A DNA stretch of 64,000 nt from Catellatospora methionotrophica (lineage in GTDB: Bacteria > Actinomycetota > Actinomycetes > Mycobacteriales > Micromonosporaceae), in the NCBI RefSeq assembly GCF_011297335.1, contig NZ_JAAOTJ010000001.1:372001-436000 (forward strand), in the 5' to 3' direction. Shown here piece after piece: positions 56,775-64,000 of this stretch. A model generated the notes under the pieces. It made no database searches. It saw only the letters and a list, made by a program, of their open reading frames with translations, and was not told the origin of the DNA. How positions within the stretch are numbered: position 1 is the stretch's first letter; the number at the start of each line of letters is the position of its first letter. The translations under genes and the position numbers were made by a program.

Positions 56775-58083
56775 GGCGGGCCGCCAGCGCCGAGAGCCGG
56801 TCACCGGGCCGCGCGACGACGGCGGCGAGTATCTGCTCGTACCGGCGGGCCAGTTCGTCGACGGTCTCCGGCCGGAACAGGGCGGTGTCGTAGCGGATAC
56901 CGGCGCGCAGGCCCGTCTCGTCGAGCCGCCAGATGTCGAACACGAGGTCGTGCAGCACTTTGGCGTGCCCGTGCGGGAACCCTTCGACGTGCAGCGGCCC
57001 GAGCTGCGACACCGACGCGATGGTGTCGTTGCGCATGCTGAACACGACGTCGAACAGCTGGGTCCGGCCCGGATCGCGGGGCACGCCGAGCGCCGCGATG
57101 ACCCGGCCGAGCGGCACGGACTGGCGTTGCAGCCCGGCGATGACCGTACTGCGGGTGCGTTTGAGCAGGTCGGCGAAGCTGGGGTCGGCGGACAGGTCGG
57201 CGCGCAGGGCCAGGGTGTTGGCGAACAGCCCGACCACCGGCTCGAACTCGGCGCGCACCCGCCCGGCGACGGGGGTGCCGACGCAGAAGTCGTCCTGTCC
57301 GCTGCGTTCGCCGAGCAGCACCTGCAGCGCTGCCAGCAGCACCATGAACGGGGTGCACCGGGACCTGCGGGACAGCTCGACGACCTGCGCGGCCAGCGCG
57401 GGGCTCATCTGCCGCAGGTGTTCGGCGCTGTGCGCGGACTTCTCCACCGGCCTGGGCAGGTCGGTAGGCAGTTCCAGGGGCGGGACCCCGGCCAGGCGCT
57501 CGTGCCAGTACGCGAGGTCGCCGGCCTGGTCCTGCTCGGACTGCCACTGCGCGAAGTCGCCGTACTGCATTTCCAGCTCGGGCGGGCCGGGTGTGGCGCC
57601 GTCGAGCGCGGCCAGGTAGGCGGCGCGGATCTCGCGGCCGACGATGCGCAGTGACGCGCCGTCGGCCAGCAGGTGGTGCATGGTGAAGCACCACACGTGG
57701 TTGTCGTCGGCCAGGCGCAGCAGGCGGGAGCCGACCAGCGGGTCAGCGGTCAAGTCGAGCAACCGGTGCGTACGCGCCGACAGCAGCTCGGCGGCCCGGC
57801 CCTCCCGCTCGTCCGACGGGAGTCCCCGCAGGTCGACGACGTCGGTGTCGATCCCGGCGGGCGGCATGACCACCTGGACGGGTTCACCGTCGCGCAGCGC
57901 GAAGCCGGTGCGCAGGCTCTCGTGCCGGTCGACGACCGCGCTGACGGCGGCCTGCCAGGCGGGAACGTCGAGCGGGCCGCGCAGCCGCCAGTTGAGCACC
58001 AGGATCGGCGACGCGTCCCCGGGGTATGCGGTACACAGGTACCAGAAGCGCTGTTGCAGCGCCGACAGCGGCAGGTGTCTCAT
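56767..58083 (-). CDS. free-standing NRPS condensation-domain protein
   Basis: A 438-residue condensation domain on its own. LPLSALQQRFWYLCTAYPGD matches core C1, RHESLRTGF C2, CFTMHHLLADGASL carries the intact HHxxxDG active site, and YGDFAQWQSEQ, GTPVAGRVRAEFEPVVGLFA (NTLALR) and LFDVVFSMRND are C4-C6. It would join the carrier-bound intermediate with an amine or alcohol, or release the product. Coupled to the carrier gene by ATGA overlap. Confidence 0.9.
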   Translation of the reverse strand: MRHLPLSALQQRFWYLCTAYPGDASPILVLNWRLRGPLDVPAWQAAVSAVVDRHESLRTGFALRDGEPVQVVMPPAGIDTDVVDLRGLPSDEREGRAAELLSARTHRLLDLTADPLVGSRLLRLADDNHVWCFTMHHLLADGASLRIVGREIRAAYLAALDGATPGPPELEMQYGDFAQWQSEQDQAGDLAYWHERLAGVPPLELPTDLPRPVEKSAHSAEHLRQMSPALAAQVVELSRRSRCTPFMVLLAALQVLLGERSGQDDFCVGTPVAGRVRAEFEPVVGLFANTLALRADLSADPSFADLLKRTRSTVIAGLQRQSVPLGRVIAALGVPRDPGRTQLFDVVFSMRNDTIASVSQLGPLHVEGFPHGHAKVLHDLVFDIWRLDETGLRAGIRYDTALFRPETVDELARRYEQILAAVVARPGDRLSALAARHG

Positions 58084-58307
58084 GACCGGTCCGCCACCAT
58101 CCTGGTGATCGCGTCGAGGGTGTCCGCCCCGGATCCGAGGTCGATCTCGACGCCGAACTCCAGGTCGATGGCGTCGATGAGCCGCAGCGCGCCGAGCGAG
58201 TCCAGCCCCAGGGCGCGCAGCGAGCCGCCGCTGAGCGCCTGTCCGGCGGTGACCGCCCCGCCGGTGACGTCCTGCACGAGTGCGGCCATCCGCTGGTCCA
58301 GGTTCAC
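58080..58307 (-). CDS. free-standing acyl/peptidyl carrier protein
   Basis: A 75-residue carrier protein. LGLDSLGALRLIDAIDLEFG contains the phosphopantetheine site (Ser37 in GLDSLG), which a Sfp-type transferase would modify. The acidic helix 2 (DAIDLEFGVEIDL) is typical. Coupled to both neighbours by 4-base overlaps (GTGA upstream, ATGA downstream), so it is produced together with the NRPS and the condensation protein, and probably carries the unit the condensation protein uses. Confidence 0.9.
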   Translation of the reverse strand: MNLDQRMAALVQDVTGGAVTAGQALSGGSLRALGLDSLGALRLIDAIDLEFGVEIDLGSGADTLDAITRMVADRS

Positions 58308-61174
58308 GGCCGCTCCCGCAGGTACGCGGCGATCTCGGCGATGGTGGGGGCCTCGAAGAAGACCTCCAGCGGCACGTCGCGGCCGAGCCGCTGCAGGATG
58401 CGCACATTGATCCGGGTGATGGTCAGCGAATGCCCGCCGAGGTCGAACAGGTCCTCGTCGAGCCCGATGTCGTCGACGGCCAGCACCTCCTGCCAGATGT
58501 CGCGCAGCACCCGCACCAGCTCGTCGTCGTGGTCGGCCGCGACGGCGACGGTCGACGGTGCTCGGGCGGCGACCGGTGCGGGCAGCGCGGCCCGGTCGAG
58601 CTTGCCGCTGGGCGTCACCGGCAACCGGTCCAGGAACGTCCAGGAGGTCGGTACGGTCGCGGCGGGCAGCTTCGTGCCGAGGAGGCGGCGCAGTTCGGCG
58701 GCGTCCGGGGCGGTGCCACGGGCCACGAGGTAGGCGGCCAGCTCGCCGCCGTGCAGCGCGACGGCGGCCTGGGCGATGCCGGGGACGTCGCGCAGGTGGG
58801 ATTCGATCTCCTCCAGCTCGATCCGGTGGCCGCGCACCTTGACCTGGCTGTCGGTGCGGCCGCCGAACGTCAGGCGGCCGTCGGCCGACCACCGGCACCG
58901 GTCGCCGGTGCGGTAGAGGCGACCGCCGGTGAACGGGTCGGGGCCGAAGCGCTGGGCGGTGAGGTCGGGGCGGCGCAGGTAGCCGTCGGCGACGCCGTGG
59001 CCGCCGATGCAGAGCTCGCCCCATACGCCGATGGGCAGGGGACGGTTTTCGCCGTCGAGGATGTAGCACCGGGTGTTGGCGATCGGGCGGCCGATGGTGA
59101 CGGTGTCGGGTGCGGCGGGGATGTCGTCGGTGGTCGACCAGATCGTCGTCTCGGTCGGGCCGTAAACGTTGACGAGCCGGGTGACCGTGGACCGCAGCCT
59201 TCTGGCCAGGTCGAGCGGGAGGGCTTCGCCCCCGGCGAGCCCGGTGACCGCGGACCGGCCGTCGAAGCCCGCTTCGAGCAGGATCTGCCAGGCCGACGGG
59301 GTGGCCTGCACGTGGGTGACCGCCTCGCGGGCGATCAGCGCGGCGACGGCGCGGCCGTCGAGCGCCCCGGCCTCCCCGGCGATGACCAGGCGCCCGCCGG
59401 TGACCAGCGGCAGGAACAGCTCCAGTCCGGAGATGTCGAACGACAGCGGGGTCAGCCCGAGCCAACGGTCCCCCGGCCCGCTCCCGACCGTCTCGGCCAT
59501 GCCGAGCAGCAGGTTGGCCAGCGCGGAGTGCGGCACGACGACACCCTTGGGACGTCCCGTGGTGCCCGAGGTGTACATGACGTAGGCGGTGCCCGCGGGC
59601 ACCTCGCCACCGGCCGCCGGGGCCGGGACGTGGTCGAGTCCGTCGAGGACCAGCGCGGGCCGGGCGTCGTCGAGGATGAGTTCCTGCCGGGCCACCGGAT
59701 AGGCGGGGTCGACGGGCACGTACGCCGCCCCGGCGCGCATCACCGCCAGCATCGCCACCAGCGCCCGCCAGCCGCGCGGCATCCGGATCGCGACGAGCGC
59801 CCCAGGGCCGGGCAGCCGCGCGGCCAGCGCGGCGACGGCATCGTCGAGTTCGGCGTAGGTCAGCCGCTGGTCGCCGTCGACGACCGCGACATGGTGTGGG
59901 CGCAGTTCCACCTGGGTCGCCAGCAGTTGCGTGACGGTGCCGCGCTGGTCGCGGGCGGTGTCGTTCCAGCCGTACAGCACGGTGTCGTGCTCGGCGGCGG
60001 GCATGACCGGCAGCGTGGCGACGTCGGTGTCCGGGTCGGCGGCGACGGCGGCCAGCACCGTGCGCAGGTGTTCGCCGATCCGCCGTACGGCGTCGGTGGG
60101 CAGGTGGGCGGGGCTGTGCTGGAGGCTGACGGCGAGGTCGCCGGCGGGGCCGTCGACGATCTGCACGTGCAGGGCGTTGCGGGCGGAGCCGTGGAACAGC
60201 GCCCACGCGACGTCGGCGGTGACGCCGGGGAAGCTGGGCGCGGGGCCGCGCCGCCGGTAGCCGACCGACACCGGGGTGAGCGCCGGTGCGGCGCGCAGGC
60301 CGCCCACGACGTGGGCCAACGGCACGGTGCGGTGCCGGTACAGCTCCCGCAGGCGGGTACGCAGCTCCCGGGCGTAGTCGCCGAAGCGGCCGACGGCCGG
60401 GGCGACGCTGACCGGCAGCTCGTTGACGTGCAGTCCGATCCTCGGCGTGGTGTGCTCGTCGCGGGTGGACAGCCCGACGGCGACGGGCAGGTCCGCGTTG
60501 CCGTAGCGGGCCAGCAGCACGTGCACGGCGGCGAGCAGCACCTCGAACCGGCTGAGACCGGCGATGTCGACCGGCGGCAGCGTGAGTTCGACGGCGTGGC
60601 CGGGCTCGGCGGCGGACGGGGTGCCGGTCAGCTCTGGCAGCACGAGCTCGCCGGGCTCGGTCCAGTGGGCGGCCCAGTAGGTTCGCGCGGACTCCACGGC
60701 GTGCTCGCCGGGCTCCTCGCCGGACAGCGCGGGCAGCGGTGCGAGGTCCGCGCCCCGGTAGGCGGCGGCGAGGTCGGCCAGCAGCAGGTCCTTGGACATG
60801 CCGTCGAAGACCAGGTGGTGGGCCGTGAACAGGAGCAGGTGCCGGGTCGGCGTCTCGCGCAGCAGCGTGAACCGGGCCAGCGGGCCGCGGCTCAGGTCGT
60901 ACGGGCGGGCGATCTCCTCGCGTACCCGCGCCTGGCTGTGCGGCGCGTCGCTCAGCGTGATCTTCTCGGCGGCCGGGACCAGGCGCGGCAGGTCGCCGTC
61001 GAGGCTGACGGCGCAGCCCAGGACCGGGTGCCGGGCGACGACGGCGGCGCACGCCTCGCCGAGGGCGTGCCGGTCCAGCTCGCCGTCGAACCACACCCCG
61101 AGCGCCATGTGGTACGCCGTGCCGGCGACCGCCGCCTGCTCGGTGAACCACACGCCGTGACTGATCGGGTTCAC
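58304..61174 (-). CDS. NRPS module C-A-PCP (A domain read as glycine)
   Basis: A 956-residue single module. Condensation domain about 1-420 with TAHHLVFDGMS (HHxxxDG at 119-125). Adenylation domain about 430-860: YVMYTSGTTGRPKGVVV (A3), LSFDISGLELFLP (A4, D580), VNVYGPTETTIWST (A5), YRTGDRCRW (A7), GRTDSQVKVRGHRIELEEIE (A8) and PSGKLDRAAL (A10 Lys). Carrier domain at the end with LGGHSLTITR (Ser916). The ten specificity residues read D-I-L-Q-L-G-V-I-W-K, one change from the glycine code DILQLGLIWK. Coupled to the ligase by a GTGA overlap. Confidence 0.92.
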   Translation of the reverse strand: MNPISHGVWFTEQAAVAGTAYHMALGVWFDGELDRHALGEACAAVVARHPVLGCAVSLDGDLPRLVPAAEKITLSDAPHSQARVREEIARPYDLSRGPLARFTLLRETPTRHLLLFTAHHLVFDGMSKDLLLADLAAAYRGADLAPLPALSGEEPGEHAVESARTYWAAHWTEPGELVLPELTGTPSAAEPGHAVELTLPPVDIAGLSRFEVLLAAVHVLLARYGNADLPVAVGLSTRDEHTTPRIGLHVNELPVSVAPAVGRFGDYARELRTRLRELYRHRTVPLAHVVGGLRAAPALTPVSVGYRRRGPAPSFPGVTADVAWALFHGSARNALHVQIVDGPAGDLAVSLQHSPAHLPTDAVRRIGEHLRTVLAAVAADPDTDVATLPVMPAAEHDTVLYGWNDTARDQRGTVTQLLATQVELRPHHVAVVDGDQRLTYAELDDAVAALAARLPGPGALVAIRMPRGWRALVAMLAVMRAGAAYVPVDPAYPVARQELILDDARPALVLDGLDHVPAPAAGGEVPAGTAYVMYTSGTTGRPKGVVVPHSALANLLLGMAETVGSGPGDRWLGLTPLSFDISGLELFLPLVTGGRLVIAGEAGALDGRAVAALIAREAVTHVQATPSAWQILLEAGFDGRSAVTGLAGGEALPLDLARRLRSTVTRLVNVYGPTETTIWSTTDDIPAAPDTVTIGRPIANTRCYILDGENRPLPIGVWGELCIGGHGVADGYLRRPDLTAQRFGPDPFTGGRLYRTGDRCRWSADGRLTFGGRTDSQVKVRGHRIELEEIESHLRDVPGIAQAAVALHGGELAAYLVARGTAPDAAELRRLLGTKLPAATVPTSWTFLDRLPVTPSGKLDRAALPAPVAARAPSTVAVAADHDDELVRVLRDIWQEVLAVDDIGLDEDLFDLGGHSLTITRINVRILQRLGRDVPLEVFFEAPTIAEIAAYLRERP

Positions 61175-62646
61175 GCGTCACCTCCGGTGCGGGCGGGGAA
61201 GAGTCCCACCAGCTGTCGTTTGAGGACCTTGCCCGCGTCGTTGCGCGGGAGCTGATCGAGCACGAGCAGGTCGCCGGGCAGCTGGTGGTCGGCCAGCCGC
61301 TCGGCGAGGAACGCCCTGATGTCCGGCAGGCCGACGTCGGCGTCCGGGCGGGGCACGATCACCGCTGCCAGCCGCGCCCCGAGCACCGGGTGCGGCACCC
61401 CGACCACCGCGGCGGCGGCGACGCCCGGATGCTCGTGCAGCGCGGCCTCCACCTCCAACGTGGAGATCTTGTACGCGCCCGACTTGACCACGTCGCTGTC
61501 CCGGTCGGACAGGAACAGGTGGCCGTCGCACAGGCGGCCCAGGTCGCCCATGCGCACCCAGCCGTCCCGGAAGGTGTCGCGGGTGGCGGGCTCGTCGCCG
61601 AGGTAGCGGCGGGCGTGCGGCGAGCGCAGCCATACGTGGCCGACCTCGCCGTCGGGCAGCGGCGTGCCGTCGGCGTCGGTGATCCGCACCGCGCCCGTGG
61701 TCACCCGGCCGACGGCGTCGGGGTGGGCCGGGTCGAAGACCATGTTGGTATGGGCCGGGGCCGCCTCGGTGGACGTGTAGTGGTTGACGATCGCCGCGTT
61801 CGGGAACGCCCGGTTGAGCCGCAGCGCGACGGCCGGGGGCAGCGGCGCGGCGGTCGAGCCGACCAGGTGTACGCCGGACAGGTCCAAGCCGTCCAGCGCT
61901 CCCGATTCGAGCAGCTCGATCGCGGTCGCGGGCACCAGGAACACGGTGCCGACCTCGGGCAGCCGGGCGGCGAACCGGCGGGGTGTGAAGCGCGGCAGGG
62001 TCAGCGCGGCGGGCCGGGCGGTCAGCGCGTTGACGAGCATGGTCTGCGCGGCGTTGGTGCCGATCGGGAACGCGTGCAGGAACCGCCGGGAGTGGGCCAG
62101 AGCCAGGCGCTTGGGGTGGATCACCGCGCCGTCGGTGAGGTTGGCGTGGGTCGCGGCGACGGCCTTGGGTTGTCCCGACGTGCCGGAGGTGAACAGGATC
62201 TGCGCGATCTCGCCGGGACGGGAGACGTCGGCGGCGTCGCCGGGTTCCCGGATGCCGGTCGCGACCAGGGCGTCCACGTCGTCGCGGCCCTCGATCACGA
62301 CGCTCGCGCCGCAGGCGGCCAGGAGCTGCGCCAGCCGGGCCGGGGGCAGCTGATCGGGCAGCGGCACGGCGACCGCGCCCGCTCGCTGCACTCCGCAGTA
62401 GGCGACGGCGAAGCTCGTCCAGTCGCGGCCCGCGAAGACCAGCCCGATCGGCGTGCCAGCGGCGACTCCTCTGGCGCGCAGGGCTGCCCCGACCGCGGTC
62501 GCGGCGTCGTCCCACTGGGTGAAGGTCAGCGTGTCGACGCCCGCGACCTCGATGGCGACGTCTTCGGGGTTGCGGGCACGCCGCCAGGCCAGCAGCCCGG
62601 GGACTGTCCGGCATGGTTGCAGCGGTGGTTCGCCGATCCCGGGCAT
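61171..62646 (-). CDS. adenylate-forming acyl ligase (starter-unit activation)
   Basis: A 491-residue ANL-superfamily enzyme. ILFTSGTSGQPKAVAATHAN is the ATP loop, VNHYTSTEAAPAHTN core A5, DGWVRMGDLGRLCDGHLFLS A7, DRDSDVVKSGAYKISTLEVE the hinge, and LPRNDAGKVLKRQLVG carries the catalytic Lys. It has no carrier domain, so it probably activates a carboxylic acid (fatty or aromatic) as adenylate and loads it onto the NRPS or onto CoA. First gene of the operon; ATG 62646 has AGGAGA upstream. The acid itself cannot be read from sequence by eye. Confidence 0.85.
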   Translation of the reverse strand: MPGIGEPPLQPCRTVPGLLAWRRARNPEDVAIEVAGVDTLTFTQWDDAATAVGAALRARGVAAGTPIGLVFAGRDWTSFAVAYCGVQRAGAVAVPLPDQLPPARLAQLLAACGASVVIEGRDDVDALVATGIREPGDAADVSRPGEIAQILFTSGTSGQPKAVAATHANLTDGAVIHPKRLALAHSRRFLHAFPIGTNAAQTMLVNALTARPAALTLPRFTPRRFAARLPEVGTVFLVPATAIELLESGALDGLDLSGVHLVGSTAAPLPPAVALRLNRAFPNAAIVNHYTSTEAAPAHTNMVFDPAHPDAVGRVTTGAVRITDADGTPLPDGEVGHVWLRSPHARRYLGDEPATRDTFRDGWVRMGDLGRLCDGHLFLSDRDSDVVKSGAYKISTLEVEAALHEHPGVAAAAVVGVPHPVLGARLAAVIVPRPDADVGLPDIRAFLAERLADHQLPGDLLVLDQLPRNDAGKVLKRQLVGLFPARTGGDA

Positions 62647-62751
62647 GGGAGAACGTCTCCTAACGCGACCTGGTCGCGGGGATCGGCATCTCGCCCGCAT
62701 GTCGAGACGAGTGTGCCTGCGAGGGCGGCGGGCAGGGATCGGCCGAACGGA

Positions 62752-62765
62752 GGAAAGCGCTTTCC
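62752..62765. promoter_or_regulatory. GCGC-centred LacI-type operator at the NRPS divergent promoter
   Basis: GGAAAGCGCTTTCC is a perfect 14-base palindrome. It lies 106 bases upstream of the ligase start and 26 bases upstream of the divergent condensation-like gene. TACGCT (62779-62784) could be the -10 box of the latter, with a start at or next to its ATG. It matches the near-palindromes at 47786 and 50933. Confidence 0.6.
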
Positions 62766-62790
62766 GCCATAGACGTCCTACGCTGTCGTG

Positions 62791-64000
62791 ATGTCCACCG
62801 ACGGCCGCCCCGACACCGCGTCAGCCATGGAGCTGAGCGCCCCGTTCGACGGAGCCGCCGACCCGGGCGCGCCCCTCACCTGGGGGCAGCGTGCCCTGTG
62901 GATCGCCATCCGCCGCCACGGGCCGAGCCACGCGATGTTCAGCCTGCGGCGGGTGGTCGCCGCCCCGCGCCGCGCCGCCCTGGACGTGCCGTCGGCGCTG
63001 CGCGCGGTCGGCGCGCTCGTCGGGCGGCACAGCTCGCTGCGTACCCGCGTGCAGGAGGTCGGCGGGCAGCTGCGGCAGGTCGTCGCCGCGCGGGGCGAGC
63101 AGCCGGTGCTGGTCATCGCGATCGGTGAGCCGCCCGCCGACGACGGCGCGGCGCTCGCGGCACAGGTGGCGGCCGAGCTGGCGAGCACCCCGTTCGACCA
63201 CGGCCGGGAGTGGCCCCAGCGGGTCGCGCTGCTGGTGTCGGGTGAGCGGGTGTGCCAGATCGCGGTCGTGTTCAGCCATACCACCGTCGACTTCCGGGCC
63301 ACCGAGGTCGTCCTGCGTGACCTGCGGCTGCTCCTGCTGCGTGGCGCGGTGCCGACGCCGCCGCCCGCGCAGTCGGCCGACATCGCCCGGCTGGAGGACG
63401 CCGACCGCCTGCGCCGCCGCAACGCCCGCGCGGTGCGGTACTGGCTGGACAGCCACCACCGCCTGCCCGCCGACACGCTGCCCGTCGTCGGACCCGCGCA
63501 CGCGCCGCGTTTCCAGCGCTGCGTGCTGACCTCGCGGGCCGCCGACACGGCCGCGCGGGCGGTGGCCCGGCGTGAGCAGGTGTCCAGCTCGACGGTGCTG
63601 CTGACGGCGGTCGCCGGGGTCGTCGCGGCCTGGTCGGGGCAGGACACGTGCGGGATCTACACGATGGTCAACAACCGGTCCGCCGACGGATACCGGGAGG
63701 CGATCTCCAAACTCAACCAGCTCGGCCTGCTGGTGATAAGCCTGGCCGACCGGCCCGCGTTCGCCGAGGCGCTGCCCCGCGTCTGGCACGCGGCGGTGGA
63801 GGCGTACCGGCACGCGTACTACGACCCCGAGCAGATGGCGCAGGCGCACGAGGCGGCCGGGCTGCCGTACGCCACCGGGGTCAACAAGCACTGCTACTTC
63901 AACGACATCCGGCTCGCCCCCGAGGCTGGACTGCCCGGCGACGGCCCCGACGCCGCCGCGCTGCGGGCCGCCCTGGCCGACACGGGTTTCGCGGTCGCCG
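62791..64000 (+). CDS. condensation-domain-like protein (C-terminus off window)
   Basis: At least 403 residues of a condensation-fold protein that runs off the end. LTWGQRALWIAIRRHGPSHA resembles core C1, VGALVGRHSSLRTRVQEVGG C2, and AVVFSHTTVDFRATEVVLRD is the active-site region. There the HHxxxDG motif is altered to SHTTVDF: the second His and the Asp remain, the first His is Ser and the Gly is Phe. NKHCYFNDIRLAPEAGLPGD follows late. It may be an active but divergent condensation protein or a non-catalytic partner. Divergent from the ligase operon and possibly leaderless. Confidence 0.75.
   Translation, partial: MSTDGRPDTASAMELSAPFDGAADPGAPLTWGQRALWIAIRRHGPSHAMFSLRRVVAAPRRAALDVPSALRAVGALVGRHSSLRTRVQEVGGQLRQVVAARGEQPVLVIAIGEPPADDGAALAAQVAAELASTPFDHGREWPQRVALLVSGERVCQIAVVFSHTTVDFRATEVVLRDLRLLLLRGAVPTPPPAQSADIARLEDADRLRRRNARAVRYWLDSHHRLPADTLPVVGPAHAPRFQRCVLTSRAADTAARAVARREQVSSSTVLLTAVAGVVAAWSGQDTCGIYTMVNNRSADGYREAISKLNQLGLLVISLADRPAFAEALPRVWHAAVEAYRHAYYDPEQMAQAHEAAGLPYATGVNKHCYFNDIRLAPEAGLPGDGPDAAALRAALADTGFAVA

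Noticed and set aside
1-64000. tRNA genes, insertion sequences, integrases, CRISPR repeats or attachment sites
   Set aside because: No transposase or integrase motif, no regularly spaced repeat array and no tRNA-like cloverleaf with a T-arm was found on reading both strands.

Overview
This window is about 64 kb of very GC-rich DNA with short intergenic gaps, GTG/TTG starts and many 4-base ATGA/GTGA gene overlaps. The gene content is that of a soil actinomycete: a trehalose synthase, a fused acyl-CoA carboxylase, LacI/TetR/MarR regulators, secreted polysaccharide-degrading enzymes and a small NRPS cluster. A member of the Micromonosporaceae is the likeliest source, but that is an inference from composition and gene content, not from a marker gene. 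I saw no tRNA, rRNA, CRISPR array, insertion sequence or phage gene.

Region 1 (1-26.7 kb) is mostly housekeeping. It holds a truncated MFS transporter, a beta-hydroxyacid dehydrogenase, two paralogous 98-residue secreted proteins, OtsA, a VOC protein, a 1816-residue single-chain carboxylase, a MarR/ABC-transporter pair, a CASTOR/POLLUX-like channel protein, an MFS/TetR/dehydrogenase block, acetyltransferases, a PP2C-like phosphatase, a WYL regulator with a divergent DinB-family gene, and several unknowns. Two long hairpins follow C-rich tracts just after stop codons (4.8 kb and 10.7 kb).

Region 2 (27.2-44.5 kb) is the most interesting part. It reads as a complete locus for breaking down and using D-arabinan, the polysaccharide of mycobacterial arabinogalactan and lipoarabinomannan. 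It encodes two exported GH183 (DUF4185) proteins, an apparently cytoplasmic GH172 (DUF2961) and GH116, an ABC sugar importer with a lipoprotein receptor, an L-fucose/D-arabinose-type isomerase, an FGGY pentulose kinase, a polyol dehydrogenase, a Tat-exported esterase of the antigen-85/esterase-D superfamily, a DUF1349 protein and a LacI regulator. The operator GAAATCGATTTC, exact or with one mismatch, lies at 31080, 32209, 43783 and 43852, in front of each of the four transcription units. The proposed flow is: outside cleavage by GH183, uptake by the ABC importer, trimming of alpha and beta D-Araf ends by GH172 and GH116, then D-arabinose to D-ribulose to D-ribulose 5-phosphate.

Region 3 (44.5-51 kb) carries a phosphotransferase, an alpha/beta hydrolase, a SnoaL-like protein, a membrane protein, and a pectin pair (CBM35-PL9 lyase and SGNH esterase). 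A promoter with a 15-base box and a GCGC-centred operator precedes the lyase. A near copy precedes the next operon, where a terminator-like hairpin interrupts the leader.

Region 4 (51-64 kb) is a compact lipopeptide/glycopeptide-type cluster. On the plus strand are a sulfotransferase-like gene and two half-size ABC exporters. On the minus strand is a tightly overlapping operon of adenylate-forming ligase, C-A-PCP NRPS (specificity code read as glycine), free-standing carrier protein, free-standing condensation protein and macrolide-type glycosyltransferase. A further condensation-like protein with an altered active site runs off the end of the window.
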